Of a DNA stretch of 64,000 nt, positions 43,665 through 53,073 are shown in pieces. A model generated the notes under the pieces. The model saw only the letters and a program-made list of their open reading frames with translations. It was not told where the DNA came from and ran no database searches. Source of the stretch: UBA6623 sp965226435 (GTDB lineage: Bacteria; Acidobacteriota; Terriglobia; Bryobacterales; UBA6623); NCBI GenBank assembly GCA_965226435.1, contig CBDDCY010000011.1, positions 868,001 to 932,000 on the forward strand, read 5' to 3'. The stretch's first letter is position 1. The number at the start of each line of letters is the position of its first letter. The position numbers were made by a program, and so were the translations under genes.

Positions 43665-44558
43665 CTACCGCTCCGCCTCGGAGCCCTTCTTGAAAAACTC
43701 GACGACCCGCTCGGCGTGTTCGGAGAAAAGCGGCCCCGGGCTGTGAGTTTCGAGCGGCGAGACGATCTTGAGCAACGGCGAACCGGCCTCTTCGAACATC
43801 TCCGCGAGAGCAAGAATGTTTTCGGCCGGGATGACCTTGGGATCGTCCTCGTGGTAGAGCGTCGCCCAGCGCACCCCCGCAAGCGCCTTCCGTCGTTGTT
43901 CGACGCCCATGGCTCGGAGCCGGCGCAGAGGATCCCACGCTTCAGTCGCGCGCCGGAAGGCCATGTCGGTGTCCGGGTTGCCCGGACATTGGCCCGCCGG
44001 TTGAAAAGCAAACGCGGTGGAAACACCCGCCACACGATTCACTCCGGCCGGACAGCGGTACATGCTTTCAAGCGACAACACCGGCACGACCAATACCACG
44101 CTCTCGAAATCCGCCCGCCGCTCGAGGATCAAGTTCAGCAAGGTCGCATTGCCGGCCGAAACCGCCACCGCATGAAACTTGTTCACGGCGTGGTTGGCGG
44201 CGAGGTAGTCCATCAAGTCAAGAATGGATTCCTGGGTATCCTCGTTGCCCCACATCCCATTGCCGGGGATGGCGGCGTGATTGGACTGCGCGAGCAAGTA
44301 CCCGGCATCGAGCAACGTGGTCATCAAGAGTTTGTTGCCCTCGGCCTGTTCCCAGGACGAAGACCACTCGACGACGAGTTCGCCATTACCGTGGATCAAG
44401 ATGACGGCTTCGCCCGGGCGGGCGTTCGTCTCGGGGGACTTGATGAAGCACCATTCGCCGCCGACTTTCAGGCGTTCCGTGAAATCGGTGGCGGCGGCCG
44501 TGATGGTCGCGGCAGCGAAGGCAAGCATCAGCCGGCGGGCGATTCCTGGGAAATACAT
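43665..44558 (-). CDS. Exported alpha/beta-hydrolase-like protein
   Basis: 297 residues from ATG 44556-44558, where a signal peptide begins (MYFPGIARRLMLAFAAATIT, cleavage near AAA-T). Alpha/beta hydrolase features: VILIHGNGELVVEW for the oxyanion strand, AVSAGNATLLN with Ser as nucleophile elbow, YHEDDPKVIP for the acid, and THSPGP with the C-terminal His. It is 60 bases downstream of a Gfo/Idh oxidoreductase on the same strand, so the two are probably cotranscribed. The substrate is unknown; an ester or carbohydrate ester is likely. Confidence 0.7.
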   Translation of the reverse strand: MYFPGIARRLMLAFAAATITAAATDFTERLKVGGEWCFIKSPETNARPGEAVILIHGNGELVVEWSSSWEQAEGNKLLMTTLLDAGYLLAQSNHAAIPGNGMWGNEDTQESILDLMDYLAANHAVNKFHAVAVSAGNATLLNLILERRADFESVVLVVPVLSLESMYRCPAGVNRVAGVSTAFAFQPAGQCPGNPDTDMAFRRATEAWDPLRRLRAMGVEQRRKALAGVRWATLYHEDDPKVIPAENILALAEMFEEAGSPLLKIVSPLETHSPGPLFSEHAERVVEFFKKGSEAER

Positions 44559-44619
44559 GGGGACGGTGGCGTGTTGTCGGCGGTCGAGGCCGTGCTTCGG
44601 CCTCATTACCTTTTGGCCC

Positions 44620-45888
44620 CTACACTCCCTTCGGCGTCGCCCAATGCCGGCGGTAACTGCGCTTCACATGAACGTCCGCCTCCGGCGTGCCGGGGATCGT
44701 CTCCGTTTCGGCGTCAAACTCGAAGCCCGTTCCCGCGCGCGACACGATGTTGGCTAAGTGGCAGTGCAGCCCCGAAAGATGCCCGATGCCGATATCGGCG
44801 TTAGGCAGCTTGCCCGACTTGATCGAATCGACGAAGTTGCGCTGGTGGGTGTCGTCGTCGTTGACGTCGTCGTGCTCGAGCAGGTTGCCCTTCTTGTCGT
44901 AGGTCTTGAAACCCCAGCGGCGATTATAGGGTCCGATGTGCACCACGCCGTCCGAGCCGTATACGGCCACGCCGTTCTCCAGACCCGCAATGCCGTAGGG
45001 CGCCCAGATCCGCAGGTCCCAGTTGAGGAACATGCCGTTGTCGTATTCAAACGTCACGTTCATCGTGTCGGGCGTCTGCTGATCGTCGTCAAAGAAGAAT
45101 TTGCCGCCGGTGCCGCTGACCTTCGTCGGGTAGCCGACGCCCAACGCCTGCCGCGCCATATCGAGCTGATGCGCGCCGTCATTGCCGGCGTCGCCGGTTC
45201 CGAAATGCCAGTGCCAATGCCACTTGTAGTGGAAGCGGTTTTCGTTGAAGGGAATCCAGGGTGCGACCCCCAGCCAGGTGTCGTAGTCAACGCCCGCCGG
45301 AACCGGGCCGTCCGGCTTGTGTCCGATGTTATCGCGCAGCTGAACGTCCCAAGCCTTGGCGCCGATGATCTTGCCGATGTTGCCCGCGTGAATGTATTCG
45401 AGCGCACGGTGCATCGACGGGCGGCTGCGCGCCTGCGTCCCCACTTGGACAATGCGCTTGTTGCGCCGCGCCGCGTCGATCATCAGCCGCCCCTCGCGGA
45501 TGTTGTGCGATGCGGGCTTTTCGACGTAGACGTGCTTGCCGGCGTCGCAGCCCAGAATGGTCGCCGGGCCGTGCCAATGGTCGGGTGTGGCGACGACAAT
45601 CGCGTCCACGCTTTTGTCGTCGAGCACTCGACGCAGGTCGCCGACGAACTTGGGCGTTTCTTTTTGGTGTTCGCTCAAGACCGTCGTGGCGCGTTCGAGC
45701 GAGGCTTGGTCGACATCGCACAGATAGCTGACATTGACGTCGGGAAGATCGGCGAAGCGGCCGGTTAGCCCGCGGCCTCGGCCGCCGACACCCACCATGG
45801 CCACGTTGACCTTGTCATTCGCCGACACCGCTTTACGTGTCGAAGCGACCGCCGCCAAGGCTGTTCCCAAAAAGTAACGTCGATTCAT
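44620..45888 (-). CDS. Tat-exported Gfo/Idh/MocA family oxidoreductase
   Basis: 422 residues from ATG 45886-45888, with AAGGGGG upstream. A Tat-type signal (MNRRYFLGTALAAVAS) is followed by the Rossmann NAD(P)-binding motif VAMVGVGGRGRGL, DHWHGPATI, and the conserved EKPASHN that supplies the catalytic Lys. The C-terminal substrate domain contains WHWHWHFGTGDAGNDGAHQL. Members oxidise or reduce sugars and inositols, or act as NAD-dependent glycosidases. Tat export with bound cofactor is common in Acidobacteria and Planctomycetes. Likely role: periplasmic carbohydrate processing. Confidence 0.9.
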   Translation of the reverse strand: MNRRYFLGTALAAVASTRKAVSANDKVNVAMVGVGGRGRGLTGRFADLPDVNVSYLCDVDQASLERATTVLSEHQKETPKFVGDLRRVLDDKSVDAIVVATPDHWHGPATILGCDAGKHVYVEKPASHNIREGRLMIDAARRNKRIVQVGTQARSRPSMHRALEYIHAGNIGKIIGAKAWDVQLRDNIGHKPDGPVPAGVDYDTWLGVAPWIPFNENRFHYKWHWHWHFGTGDAGNDGAHQLDMARQALGVGYPTKVSGTGGKFFFDDDQQTPDTMNVTFEYDNGMFLNWDLRIWAPYGIAGLENGVAVYGSDGVVHIGPYNRRWGFKTYDKKGNLLEHDDVNDDDTHQRNFVDSIKSGKLPNADIGIGHLSGLHCHLANIVSRAGTGFEFDAETETIPGTPEADVHVKRSYRRHWATPKGV

Positions 45889-46040
45889 CCAGTCCCCCTT
45901 ACAAGACGAGCATGCCGCCCACCTGACCATCGTACAATTTTCGGCCGGCAGGCTGTTCCGGCTGCACGGTCAGCTCGCGAGTTGCAATACACTTGTCTCG
46001 CGACGGAATTGGAAATGTGGGGCGGAGGTCCGCCGGCCGG

Positions 46041-46433
46041 TCAGTTGGCCCAGCGCTTGGGGTGACGCAAGCCGTCGGGCAGGATTGTCTTCACGCTGCC
46101 TCGTGTTTCTTCCAGTTGCTCCTGCGTCAAGTCTTCCGCCGTTCGTAGATCGGCCGCGCTCAAATCGGCGTCCTCGATGTCGACACCCACCAGGCGCGCT
46201 CCCACGAGATTGGCGCCGCTCAGATCAGCTTCGCGAAGGTCGGCTCCGCTTAGGTTGGCCATGACGAGCTTGGCGCCGGAGAGGTTCGCCGAGACCAGGT
46301 CGGCGACGCGAAGATCGGCATCGGTTAGATCCGCGCCGGCAAGGTCGGGATGAAGTCGCGGGTTCTGCTCACGCCATTGATTCCAGGCGTCAACGTCTCC
46401 GGTCAGTAACTCCACTTGCGTTATGTCCGCCAT
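46041..46433 (-). CDS. Pentapeptide-repeat protein
   Basis: 130 residues from ATG 46431-46433. About twelve consecutive A(D/N)LxX units (ADLTDADLRVADLVSANLSG and on) form a right-handed quadrilateral beta helix. A 30-residue N-terminal segment (WNQWREQNPRLHPDLAG) and a C-terminal tail follow the usual pattern. Some members mimic DNA and protect gyrase, but most have no known role; nothing here decides. Confidence 0.85.
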   Translation of the reverse strand: MADITQVELLTGDVDAWNQWREQNPRLHPDLAGADLTDADLRVADLVSANLSGAKLVMANLSGADLREADLSGANLVGARLVGVDIEDADLSAADLRTAEDLTQEQLEETRGSVKTILPDGLRHPKRWAN

Positions 46434-46592
46434 CGATACAATTGTCGCTAGGGCGCGCGAGTCGCTTCTTGTCGTTGAACGAGCGGCTCGGCTCCGTGTC
46501 ACAAGATTATAGCCCGCTTGATCGTACGTTCGCGTGTTTCGATCTCCTGAAACAATGCGGCCCGCAACGCGGCCCGCGAGAGTTTGGCCGCA

Positions 46593-47714
46593 CTAGCCGG
46601 CCGGAATGCCGTCGCCGCTCTGCTTCGAGTAGTCGGCGAATTGATCCAGAAAGCTCTTTTTACGGTCTTCCGGCAAGAAGGCGTGTCGAAAACCATTGGC
46701 CAGAATAGCCACGATGTCGGCCTCGCTGATGCCCATGTCGCGGGCGTGCAGGCACTCCTCGACGAGGGTTGTGCGAAAGAAAGTGGGATCATCGGTATTC
46801 AGCGTCAGCGGGACTCCCGCTCTCAGCAGCGCCGGCAGCGGATGATCCGAGTAATCGCGGCAGACCCCCGTACGGATATTGCTGGTGGGGCAAACCTCCA
46901 GAGGAATGCCTCGCTCGACCAAGTGCGCTACCAATTCCGGGTCTTCGATCGACCGAATGCCGTGGCCGACCCGCTCAACCCCAAGAATACGAAGGGCGTC
47001 CCAGACACTTCGTGGCCCCAAAGCCTCCCCGGCATGGACGCTAAGGCGCAGCCCGTGCTCGCGAGCCGTCGCGTAGAGCCTTTGAAACTGCGCCGGCGGG
47101 AACTGGTGTTCACTGCCGCCCAGGGTGATCCCGACCAGGCCCCGAGGACGGCAGCGCAGCAACTCCTCGAGAATTTCTTGGGCCTTGACGGGGCCGATGT
47201 TTCGTACGAGATCGGCGATCCATAGCGTCTCGACCCCGGGCGCGCCGGCCCCCTCGTCGAGAGCCTCCGCCAGGTCTTCCATCGCGATGCCCTGGTTGAG
47301 GTATTCGAAAACCGACACCGTGATCTCGGCGTGGATAATGTTCTGCCGCGTCAACTCGGCCCGAACGGCCGCAATGAGGTTCCGGAAATCCGTCACATCG
47401 CGACAGAAATACGAAGTGAATAGATAAGTCGCCAGAAACTGGTCAAAAGAGCGGTAGTGAAATAGAGCCTGGATCGGCGCCTTCAACGGCGAGTGCAGGA
47501 AAGGGCGAATGTTGTCGCACTTTTGAAAAGCATCGAGAAAACGCTTCGGTGCGTCCTTGAGTGCTTTCGCCGGAGTGTACTTTTCGAGCAAACCGGCGAA
47601 GAACTCCGGCGGCATCGCGCCGCGCAAATGCACATGCAGCTCCGCCTTCGGGGCGCTTTCCAGGAAACGCCGAAAACGAGATGCGGCCGGATCGACGGGC
47701 ACGTCGCGGGTCAC
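46593..47714 (-). CDS. add: Adenosine deaminase family protein
   Basis: 373 residues if started at GTG 47712-47714, which overlaps the natural stop (GTGA) of the upstream glycosyltransferase frame. All metal and catalytic motifs are present: HVHLRG (HxH zinc ligands), SVHAGEALGP (His and Glu), GHGIRSIED, and LNTDDPTFF (Asp ligands). It deaminates adenosine or a related nucleoside to the inosine form; the ~30 extra N-terminal residues precede the barrel. In the sequence as given, this frame is continuous with the glycosyltransferase, forming one 624-codon reading. I consider separate translation the ancestral state. Confidence 0.85.
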   Translation of the reverse strand: MTRDVPVDPAASRFRRFLESAPKAELHVHLRGAMPPEFFAGLLEKYTPAKALKDAPKRFLDAFQKCDNIRPFLHSPLKAPIQALFHYRSFDQFLATYLFTSYFCRDVTDFRNLIAAVRAELTRQNIIHAEITVSVFEYLNQGIAMEDLAEALDEGAGAPGVETLWIADLVRNIGPVKAQEILEELLRCRPRGLVGITLGGSEHQFPPAQFQRLYATAREHGLRLSVHAGEALGPRSVWDALRILGVERVGHGIRSIEDPELVAHLVERGIPLEVCPTSNIRTGVCRDYSDHPLPALLRAGVPLTLNTDDPTFFRTTLVEECLHARDMGISEADIVAILANGFRHAFLPEDRKKSFLDQFADYSKQSGDGIPAG

Positions 47715-48467
47715 CTGGACTGCGTCCGCGCGGATGTTGCTTCGGCGAGCGATTCGCGGCTCCCCGATGGACGGTGCATTGTCCGTTCCCGCGCGTATCC
47801 GCGGCTGTAGAGGGCGGCTAGGCGGGCGGGCGTCAACTCCCAGCCGGTCACGAATCAAAATGGCCGTGTTGCGGCGAATTTGGCGGCCGCCGCCGATCTC
47901 GGCGAATCTTCGCCCGGAGGTCACAACAGTGCGTGGCGAGCGCGTCATGCGCCCCATTTTGGCCGCCTTGCGGAGCCAGTGAACGTCCTCGAGCAAGTCG
48001 ATCTCGGGGAACCCCGCGGTGGCCTCGAAAAATTCGCGCCGCGCAAAGATGCCCTGATCGCCGAAGCAAGTGCAGGGAAAGGCGAAGCGCGTAAAGAAAG
48101 CCAGCGTTTCGGGCAGCCAAACGGGTGGGTCGAATCGAACACGAAAAGCCCCGAAATCAGCACGCCGGGCGGCCAGCAGATCGGGGATCTCCTCGATCGC
48201 GCCGGGGGGCGGATAGGTGTCGGCGTGGAGAAACAGCAGCACGTCCCCGCGCGAGGTCGCCGCCCCGAGATTCATCTGGCGTCCACGCCCCAGCGGGCTC
48301 TCGATGAATCGCACCGCCGGATAACGCGCCCCGAGTTCGCCCAGTCCGTCGCTGCTGCCGCCGTCGACGACAAGAATCTCGTGATTGGCGGTCTCCACGT
48401 TCAGCTTCGGAAGCAGAAGAGCCAAAGCAGCCGCGTCGTTCCAGACCGGAACAATAACCGAAACCAT
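47711..48467 (-). CDS. Family 2 glycosyltransferase (TIGR04283-like), fused out of its own C-terminal frame
   Basis: ATG 48465-48467 starts MVSVIVPVWNDAAALALLLP. GT-A fold motifs follow: LVVDGGSSDG, RGRQMNLGAA, FLHADTYPPPGAIEEI, GDQGIFARREFFEATAGFPE and DVHWLRKAAK. Proteins of this kind end LGVxxxRLAALYxxG. Here that end (RLAALYSRGYARERTM, then about 24 residues and TGA at 47711-47713) is in another frame, reached if one four-base unit is removed from the GCGG run at 47821-47832. As written, the frame continues into adenosine deaminase. Substrate unknown. Confidence 0.75.
47821..47832. repeat. Tetranucleotide repeat at the fusion point
   Basis: GGCGGGCGGGCG carries three overlapping GCGG units within codons of the glycosyltransferase C-terminus. 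Two units would give the family-like end and a normal stop; three units give the 624-codon fusion. Short runs like this are prone to slipped-strand mispairing. Confidence 0.6.
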
Positions 48468-48567
48468 GCTGACAGCTTACCCCAATGAGATCGCGATCAC
48501 GCCGAAAGGGCTCCGAGATCGTGGGGAGAAAGACGATGGGTCCGCCGGAGGCCCGCTCGCCGGCGAG

Positions 48568-48921
48568 TCAGTTCGCGACAACGATGCGTGTCGTCGTGGA
48601 CAGCGTCAGGCTGCCTTCTTTGACCAAGATGTCCCCGGTGATGAATTGGAAAGGATAGGTGACTCGCACTTCGGCAATGTCCCCGCGGGCGACGGACGCC
48701 GGGATATCGGTTTCTCGATCGGTGTCGGGGTTCCAGAGCGGAGCGACCGTGACTTGATCAGTTTGCAGTCCCGTCGCGGCGCGATGCACAACGGCCTCGA
48801 TTTCGTTCAAATCCGCCGTGTTCAGACTGCCGTGAACCATGCAATAGCGCGCTCCCTGCCGCGCCGCGTGGGCAATGGTGGAATACGTCCACATCATGCG
48901 GCTCATTTCCATGATCGACAC
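48568..48921 (-). pseudogene. TadE-like pseudopilin, N-terminus lost
   Basis: 117 residues beginning at a GTG in VSIMEMSRMMWTYSTIAHAA. This aligns with the second half of the TadE hydrophobic helix and the domain after it (compare LLELGRGMWVYSTVAHGARQ in the intact gene at 49131). The processing site and first part of the helix, which TadE needs for membrane insertion, are missing. The upstream reading contains no substitute. The C-terminus TTTRIVVAN matches its paralogues. It is a broken third copy of the cassette's last gene. Confidence 0.75.
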
Positions 48922-49130
48922 TAAAATGCCGGAAGAGCCTAAAGTCTTATCCGCGCGCAGCCCAGGGCTCGTTTGGGTCGTGGAGGACTTCCGGCGGACC
49001 TACGAAGGTGATTCGGCGAACCACGAAATTTCATAAAAGATGTTTATGAAACTAGAAAATTTACCCTAAGACCGTCTCGCGGATGTCCCCGAAGCAGAGT
49101 GCATACCGAGGCAAACGGCGGCCGCTAAAA

Positions 49131-49601
49131 TCAGTTCGCCACAACCATGCGGCTGCGACTACTCAGGGTGAGTGTGCTGCCGGCCAGAATGATCGGTGAC
49201 GTGACGAGTTGGAGGGGGTAGCTGACCGTCACCTCGACGATATCACCCCGCTGGGCGTTGGCGGGGTTGAGTTTCGGCGTGTCCGAATCCGGATTCCAAA
49301 CAACACTGACGCGGATATTGTCCCGTTCAAGCCCGATACAACTCTTTTTCACTTTCTCCAAGATCTCCGACAGCGTCGTCGGGCCTTCGGTGCCGTGCAC
49401 GATGCTGAAGCGGCCCCCTTGGCGGGCCCCGTGCGCCACGGTGGAGTAAACCCACATTCCCCGGCCCAGTTCCAGGAGCCCCAGGATGATCATGATAAAC
49501 AGCGTGAAGGTCAGGGCGAACTCGACGATCGTCGCGCCACGTTCATTGGCGGCCTTTCGTGTCGAGGCTCGCCGCCGCGCGAATTGAATTGGATAGGTCA
49601 T
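49131..49601 (-). CDS. TadE-like pseudopilin, cassette A
   Basis: 156 residues from ATG 49599-49601. ERGATIVEFALTFTLFIMII is the conserved TadE start (Gly before the cut, Glu at +5 or so, then the hydrophobic helix), followed by LGLLELGRGMWVYSTVAHGA. TadE proteins are minor pilins of the Flp/Tad type IVc pilus, processed by TadV. It is the last gene of a TadG-TadE-TadE set, 21 bases after its neighbour, and ends SRMVVAN like its paralogues. Confidence 0.85.
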   Translation of the reverse strand: MTYPIQFARRRASTRKAANERGATIVEFALTFTLFIMIILGLLELGRGMWVYSTVAHGARQGGRFSIVHGTEGPTTLSEILEKVKKSCIGLERDNIRVSVVWNPDSDTPKLNPANAQRGDIVEVTVSYPLQLVTSPIILAGSTLTLSSRSRMVVAN

Positions 49602-49622
49602 GGCGTCGATTTCGTATCGCGT

Positions 49623-50081
49623 TTATTGCACCCGAAAGAAGGATTCCCTGCTGAGGGTGACCGGGTTCGGTACCCCGGGCCAGGGAATCAACAGTTCAAA
49701 ACTCTGCTGGACCGTAACGCGCGAATAGACGCGGGGCAGTCCAAAGCCGCCACAAGTTGTGTCGACGCAACTCACCGCCCCACTCAGGCCTGTCGTGTTG
49801 TCGGGGCAATCGCAGAAAGAGCTGCTGGTTACGGTGACGCCGCTTAGGTCCCCGGCGTCTTCTTGGGCGATTTCTTCGATGACGGCCGTGGAGGCCGCCC
49901 GTACCGTACTCCCCGAGCCGTAGAAGGCACTGGTCCCCGAGGCGTTCGACACTTCAATGGCGTGGTAGAAAACACGCGAGAAATCCGCGGCACCGACCAT
50001 CATCAACATCAAAAGCGGAGCCACCATGGCGAGTTCCACGACGATCATGCCCCGCTGGTGGTGATTGACCCTGCCGTGCAT
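49623..50081 (-). CDS. TadE/TadF-like pseudopilin, cassette A
   Basis: 152 residues if started at ATG 50079-50081 (MHGRVNHHQRG), which gives the same short leader as the paralogue in cassette B; earlier in-frame starts exist at 50114 and 50135. RGMIVVELAMVAPLLMLMMV is the prepilin-like helix. The periplasmic part has a Cys cluster (FCDCPDN, SCVDTTCGG) that may form disulfides, and it ends SRESFFRVQ. It lies between TadG and TadE of the cassette. Confidence 0.8.
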   Translation of the reverse strand: MHGRVNHHQRGMIVVELAMVAPLLMLMMVGAADFSRVFYHAIEVSNASGTSAFYGSGSTVRAASTAVIEEIAQEDAGDLSGVTVTSSSFCDCPDNTTGLSGAVSCVDTTCGGFGLPRVYSRVTVQQSFELLIPWPGVPNPVTLSRESFFRVQ

Positions 50082-50135
50082 AAGTGTTGACTTCTTGAAA
50101 GTTGGCCCAGGCATATTGAAATCCAGTCGAAGCAA

Positions 50136-51569
50136 TCATTCGAGCAGAGTCGGCGCAAATACGGGCGGAGACACCGAGCTGCTGTTCAAGTCGCCTCCGG
50201 GAAGCACCGCGCCGCCGTTCAGGGTAATCTCGTCGGCGACGATCATAGTCCAGGCCGAGGCGGCATTACTGCCCGACCAGCGCACGTCGGAGCTGGGAGT
50301 GTAGATCGCCCCCACGAATTCGGAGTCCGCGTTGCCGGCGAAAACGTGCCCCGGTTGTTTATCGGGGGCGCTCGAGTCTTCCCAGAAAAGCATCCCTTCG
50401 TAGAGGCCTTCCGGGGGAGCGTACAGTTTGAGGTTCGCTCTGCCGCCAACGAAGAAGTGGCCCCAGTAATCGGAAGTATCCGGGCTGATCGTGTTCGTGT
50501 TGTAAAACGTGACACCGGCCGTGCCAGGCTCGGTTTGGACGAAACCCAAGTCGTCGACAACCCGCACGACGGAATCGGCGTTGATCCGCATCCCGCTATC
50601 GAGAATGTAGAGCCCCGGTTCAAAGCGGACTTCGCCGCCCGAGATACGAATAGCCGGATTGCGGCCCACCACTTCCATGATGGGGTCCCCGGTCAACGGG
50701 TCGAAGAGCGGATCTCCTGTGATGGGGTCGGCTGACTGCTCCTCAACGAGGCTGCCGGTATAGGTCCCCGGGCTCAGCGTCACGATACCGTCGGCGCCGC
50801 TGATGCTGACGTCAAAGTAGTCCGGCACGACCGCCGGAGTTGGTTCCATGGCTTGCATATAGCTCAGGCTGTCGATGGCAGGCGCTACCTCGGTCACCGG
50901 CGGCGGGTCGATGCAGTTCGCGCTGCCGTTTGAAACATAATCGCCGCTGGTTCCAATCGTGGCGCCGTATAAGCAACCGCCGCCGTTGATCGTGATGGCT
51001 CGCGTGTGGTCGGAATTCACCATCACCTCGCACCCGGAATCGATCACCGCCGTTCCGCTCACCGTGAGCGCCCCACGAGAACTCGGATTGAGCGAGTGCA
51101 GGCAACCCGAGGCGTATCGAACTAACCCGGCGACCGCCCGGGATTGAATGCTCACCTCGTTCCAGTTCAAGATGCGCATGAAGAAAGTCGGGACTTGGGC
51201 TTCAGTGATCACGCCGATGACGCGGGCGTTGTCGATCGTGAGGCTGACGTCGATGACGCGGTTAGGATCGTCATCGTCGAAATTGTTGAGCGCGGCGTCG
51301 TTTTTCCCGGAGGCGATCGCTTCCGAGTTGCTCGCGCCCCGCCACAGGTGCGTAACGGTTCCGATCACAGCCGCGTCAACGGCCTGCTGTTGCTGCCTCT
51401 TGAGGTCGTACACTCGGCCGAAGTCCAGTGCCAGCCCCAGAAACGCCAGCAAGAGCGGGAAGATCAAGGCCGTGATAACGATAATCGTGGCCTCTTCGTC
51501 GTGCCGCAAATTTCGCTTGCGAAAGCGGGCCATCAGACCCATCAGCCGATATTTATGAAGTATGTGCAT
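50136..51569 (-). CDS. TadG-like protein with large pectate-lyase-like domain, cassette A
   Basis: 477 residues from ATG 51567-51569, GGAG seven bases upstream. The N-terminal TadG-type helix (EEATIIVITALIFPLLLAFL) and ALDFGRVYDLKRQQQQAVDA are typical of TadE/G-like proteins that anchor surface domains. Beyond residue 140 a repetitive beta-rich part follows (SGTAVIDSGCEVMVNSDHTR, GGGCLYGATIGTSGDY, APPEGLYEGMLFWED), probably a beta helix. It is the first gene of the cassette, transcribed towards the two TadE genes. Confidence 0.8.
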   Translation of the reverse strand: MHILHKYRLMGLMARFRKRNLRHDEEATIIVITALIFPLLLAFLGLALDFGRVYDLKRQQQQAVDAAVIGTVTHLWRGASNSEAIASGKNDAALNNFDDDDPNRVIDVSLTIDNARVIGVITEAQVPTFFMRILNWNEVSIQSRAVAGLVRYASGCLHSLNPSSRGALTVSGTAVIDSGCEVMVNSDHTRAITINGGGCLYGATIGTSGDYVSNGSANCIDPPPVTEVAPAIDSLSYMQAMEPTPAVVPDYFDVSISGADGIVTLSPGTYTGSLVEEQSADPITGDPLFDPLTGDPIMEVVGRNPAIRISGGEVRFEPGLYILDSGMRINADSVVRVVDDLGFVQTEPGTAGVTFYNTNTISPDTSDYWGHFFVGGRANLKLYAPPEGLYEGMLFWEDSSAPDKQPGHVFAGNADSEFVGAIYTPSSDVRWSGSNAASAWTMIVADEITLNGGAVLPGGDLNSSSVSPPVFAPTLLE

Positions 51570-51772
51570 TCCGGCGCTCCAAAACGGATTGGTTGGCTCG
51601 TCTTAATGGTTATTCGCCCCGGATAACGCCCAAGGTCGCGAACCCCTTTATGTGTACGGCCAATTACTGCTTTGATAGTCCATTTATACCGGCATATCTA
51701 AGGCATCGTCGATAGTTCAACAGTACTGAACCCCCTGGTCGGGGACCGTATATTCAAGGGTGCCATCACCTA

Positions 51773-52865
51773 CTGAGTCTCGCATAATATACTGTCAATC
51801 GAGACAAAGAGAAGACTGTTTCCAGAAAGCGGTAATCAAGCGCGGTTTGCGGCGCATTCGCCGCAGCGCTTTGCGGGCGCGCTCGTCGAGTTCCCAGTAG
51901 TCCTTCGGGCAGACGTTGGGCAACTCGTGCTGCTTCCAGTACGCCCAAATGTATTCCACCGGGTTCAACTCCGGCGCATAGGGCGGCAAGTACTCCGTTG
52001 CGATGTGATCCTCGGAGAGCTGGATGAACTCCCGCACCAGGCGGCTGCGGTGCGCCGGCAGCCGGTCCCAGACGATCAGCAGTGGGCCGTCGATGTGGCG
52101 CACCAAAGCCTTCAGGAAGTCGATGACCTCCAACTCGCCGATCGCGCCGGGATAGAGCCGGAAGTAAAAGTTGCGCAACGTCAGCCCGGCCGACACCGAC
52201 AGCTTGTCCCAGTTGAAGTTGAACTCCAACACCGGTGTCTCGCCGCGCGGCGCCCAGGTGCGGCAACGATGCGGCTTCTGACTCAATCCGCTTTCGTCGA
52301 TGAAGACGATCGTACGTTCTTCTTGGCGGGCTTTTTTTTAATGGCCGGCCAAGTCTTGCGCTGCCAGCCGCGGATGGCCTCTTCGTTGCGCTCCCGCGCT
52401 TTGCCGACGGGCCGTTGCGGGCTCCAACCGAGCGCCCGCGGGATCTTCCAGACATGGCCCTCGTGATAGCGCACGCCGAACTCGTCTCCGATCAGACGAG
52501 CGACCCGCGGACAGCTCCACAGCGGCGTCGGGAAGCCGTGCGCCTCGGGGCCTTCCAGCAGCAACGCCTCGAGGCGTTCGAGCTGCGCGGCGTCCAACAG
52601 CGGCTTACGGCCGGCGCGGCCGGCCTGGCGCAACCCGGCTTCGCCGTCACGCCGGTATCGTCGCAGCCACTCGCTGACGCTTTGCCGCGCGACCTTCAAT
52701 CGCCTCGCTGTCTCGGACTGACTACAGCCTTGCTCGACCAACCGGATCGCTTTGAAACGGCGCTTCTCCAGGGCCTCGAAATCCCGCCGTACGCCTTTTG
52801 TATTTCCCATACATACAAAGACGTACGTACCCCAAAAAGGTGTCACTTTATTTTGCGAGACTCAA
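51773..52865 (-). mobile_element. IS630-family insertion sequence
   Basis: Terminal inverted repeats of about 22 bp (left CTGAGTCTCGCATAATA, right inward TTGAGTCTCGCAAAATA) bound two overlapping transposase readings. TA dinucleotides flank both ends (51771-51772 and 52866-52867), the target used by this family. It sits between the two Tad cassettes. Confidence 0.85.
51795..52810 (-). CDS. IS630 transposase made by frameshift across an A8 run
   Basis: The first reading (ATG 52808-52810, MGNTKGVRRDFEALEKRRFK) has the helix-turn-helix (CSQSETARRLKVARQSVSEW). It ends shortly after an A8 run (complement of T 52332-52339) at WPAIKKKPAKKN. The second reading supplies the catalytic part: TIVFIDESGLSQKPHRCRTW, LIVWDRLPAHRSRLV, YLPPYAPELNPVEYIWAYWK. 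A -1 slip on the A run joins them into one DDE protein, a common device in IS630. Both halves look intact. Confidence 0.85.
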
Positions 52866-53073
52866 TAGGACGGTGGTAGGTGGGAAGTACGTCCACGCTC
52901 TGACCGAGCGCGGAACCGACCGATCCGAGCGGCGCAAACCGGCGCGAATGAAGGACCGCGAAGCTCGTCGCGACAGCGCGGGAAATATGTTCGCTACGAG
53001 TTGTGGGGGGCGCTCCCGACCATGACAATGGGATCCCCGGTAGGGATCGAGAGCTTCGAATCAATAGGGGTTG

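Noticed and set aside
46593..48467. A natural bifunctional glycosyltransferase-deaminase
   Set aside because: The alternative frame holds the family-typical glycosyltransferase end and a stop overlapping the deaminase start, so the fusion looks secondary.
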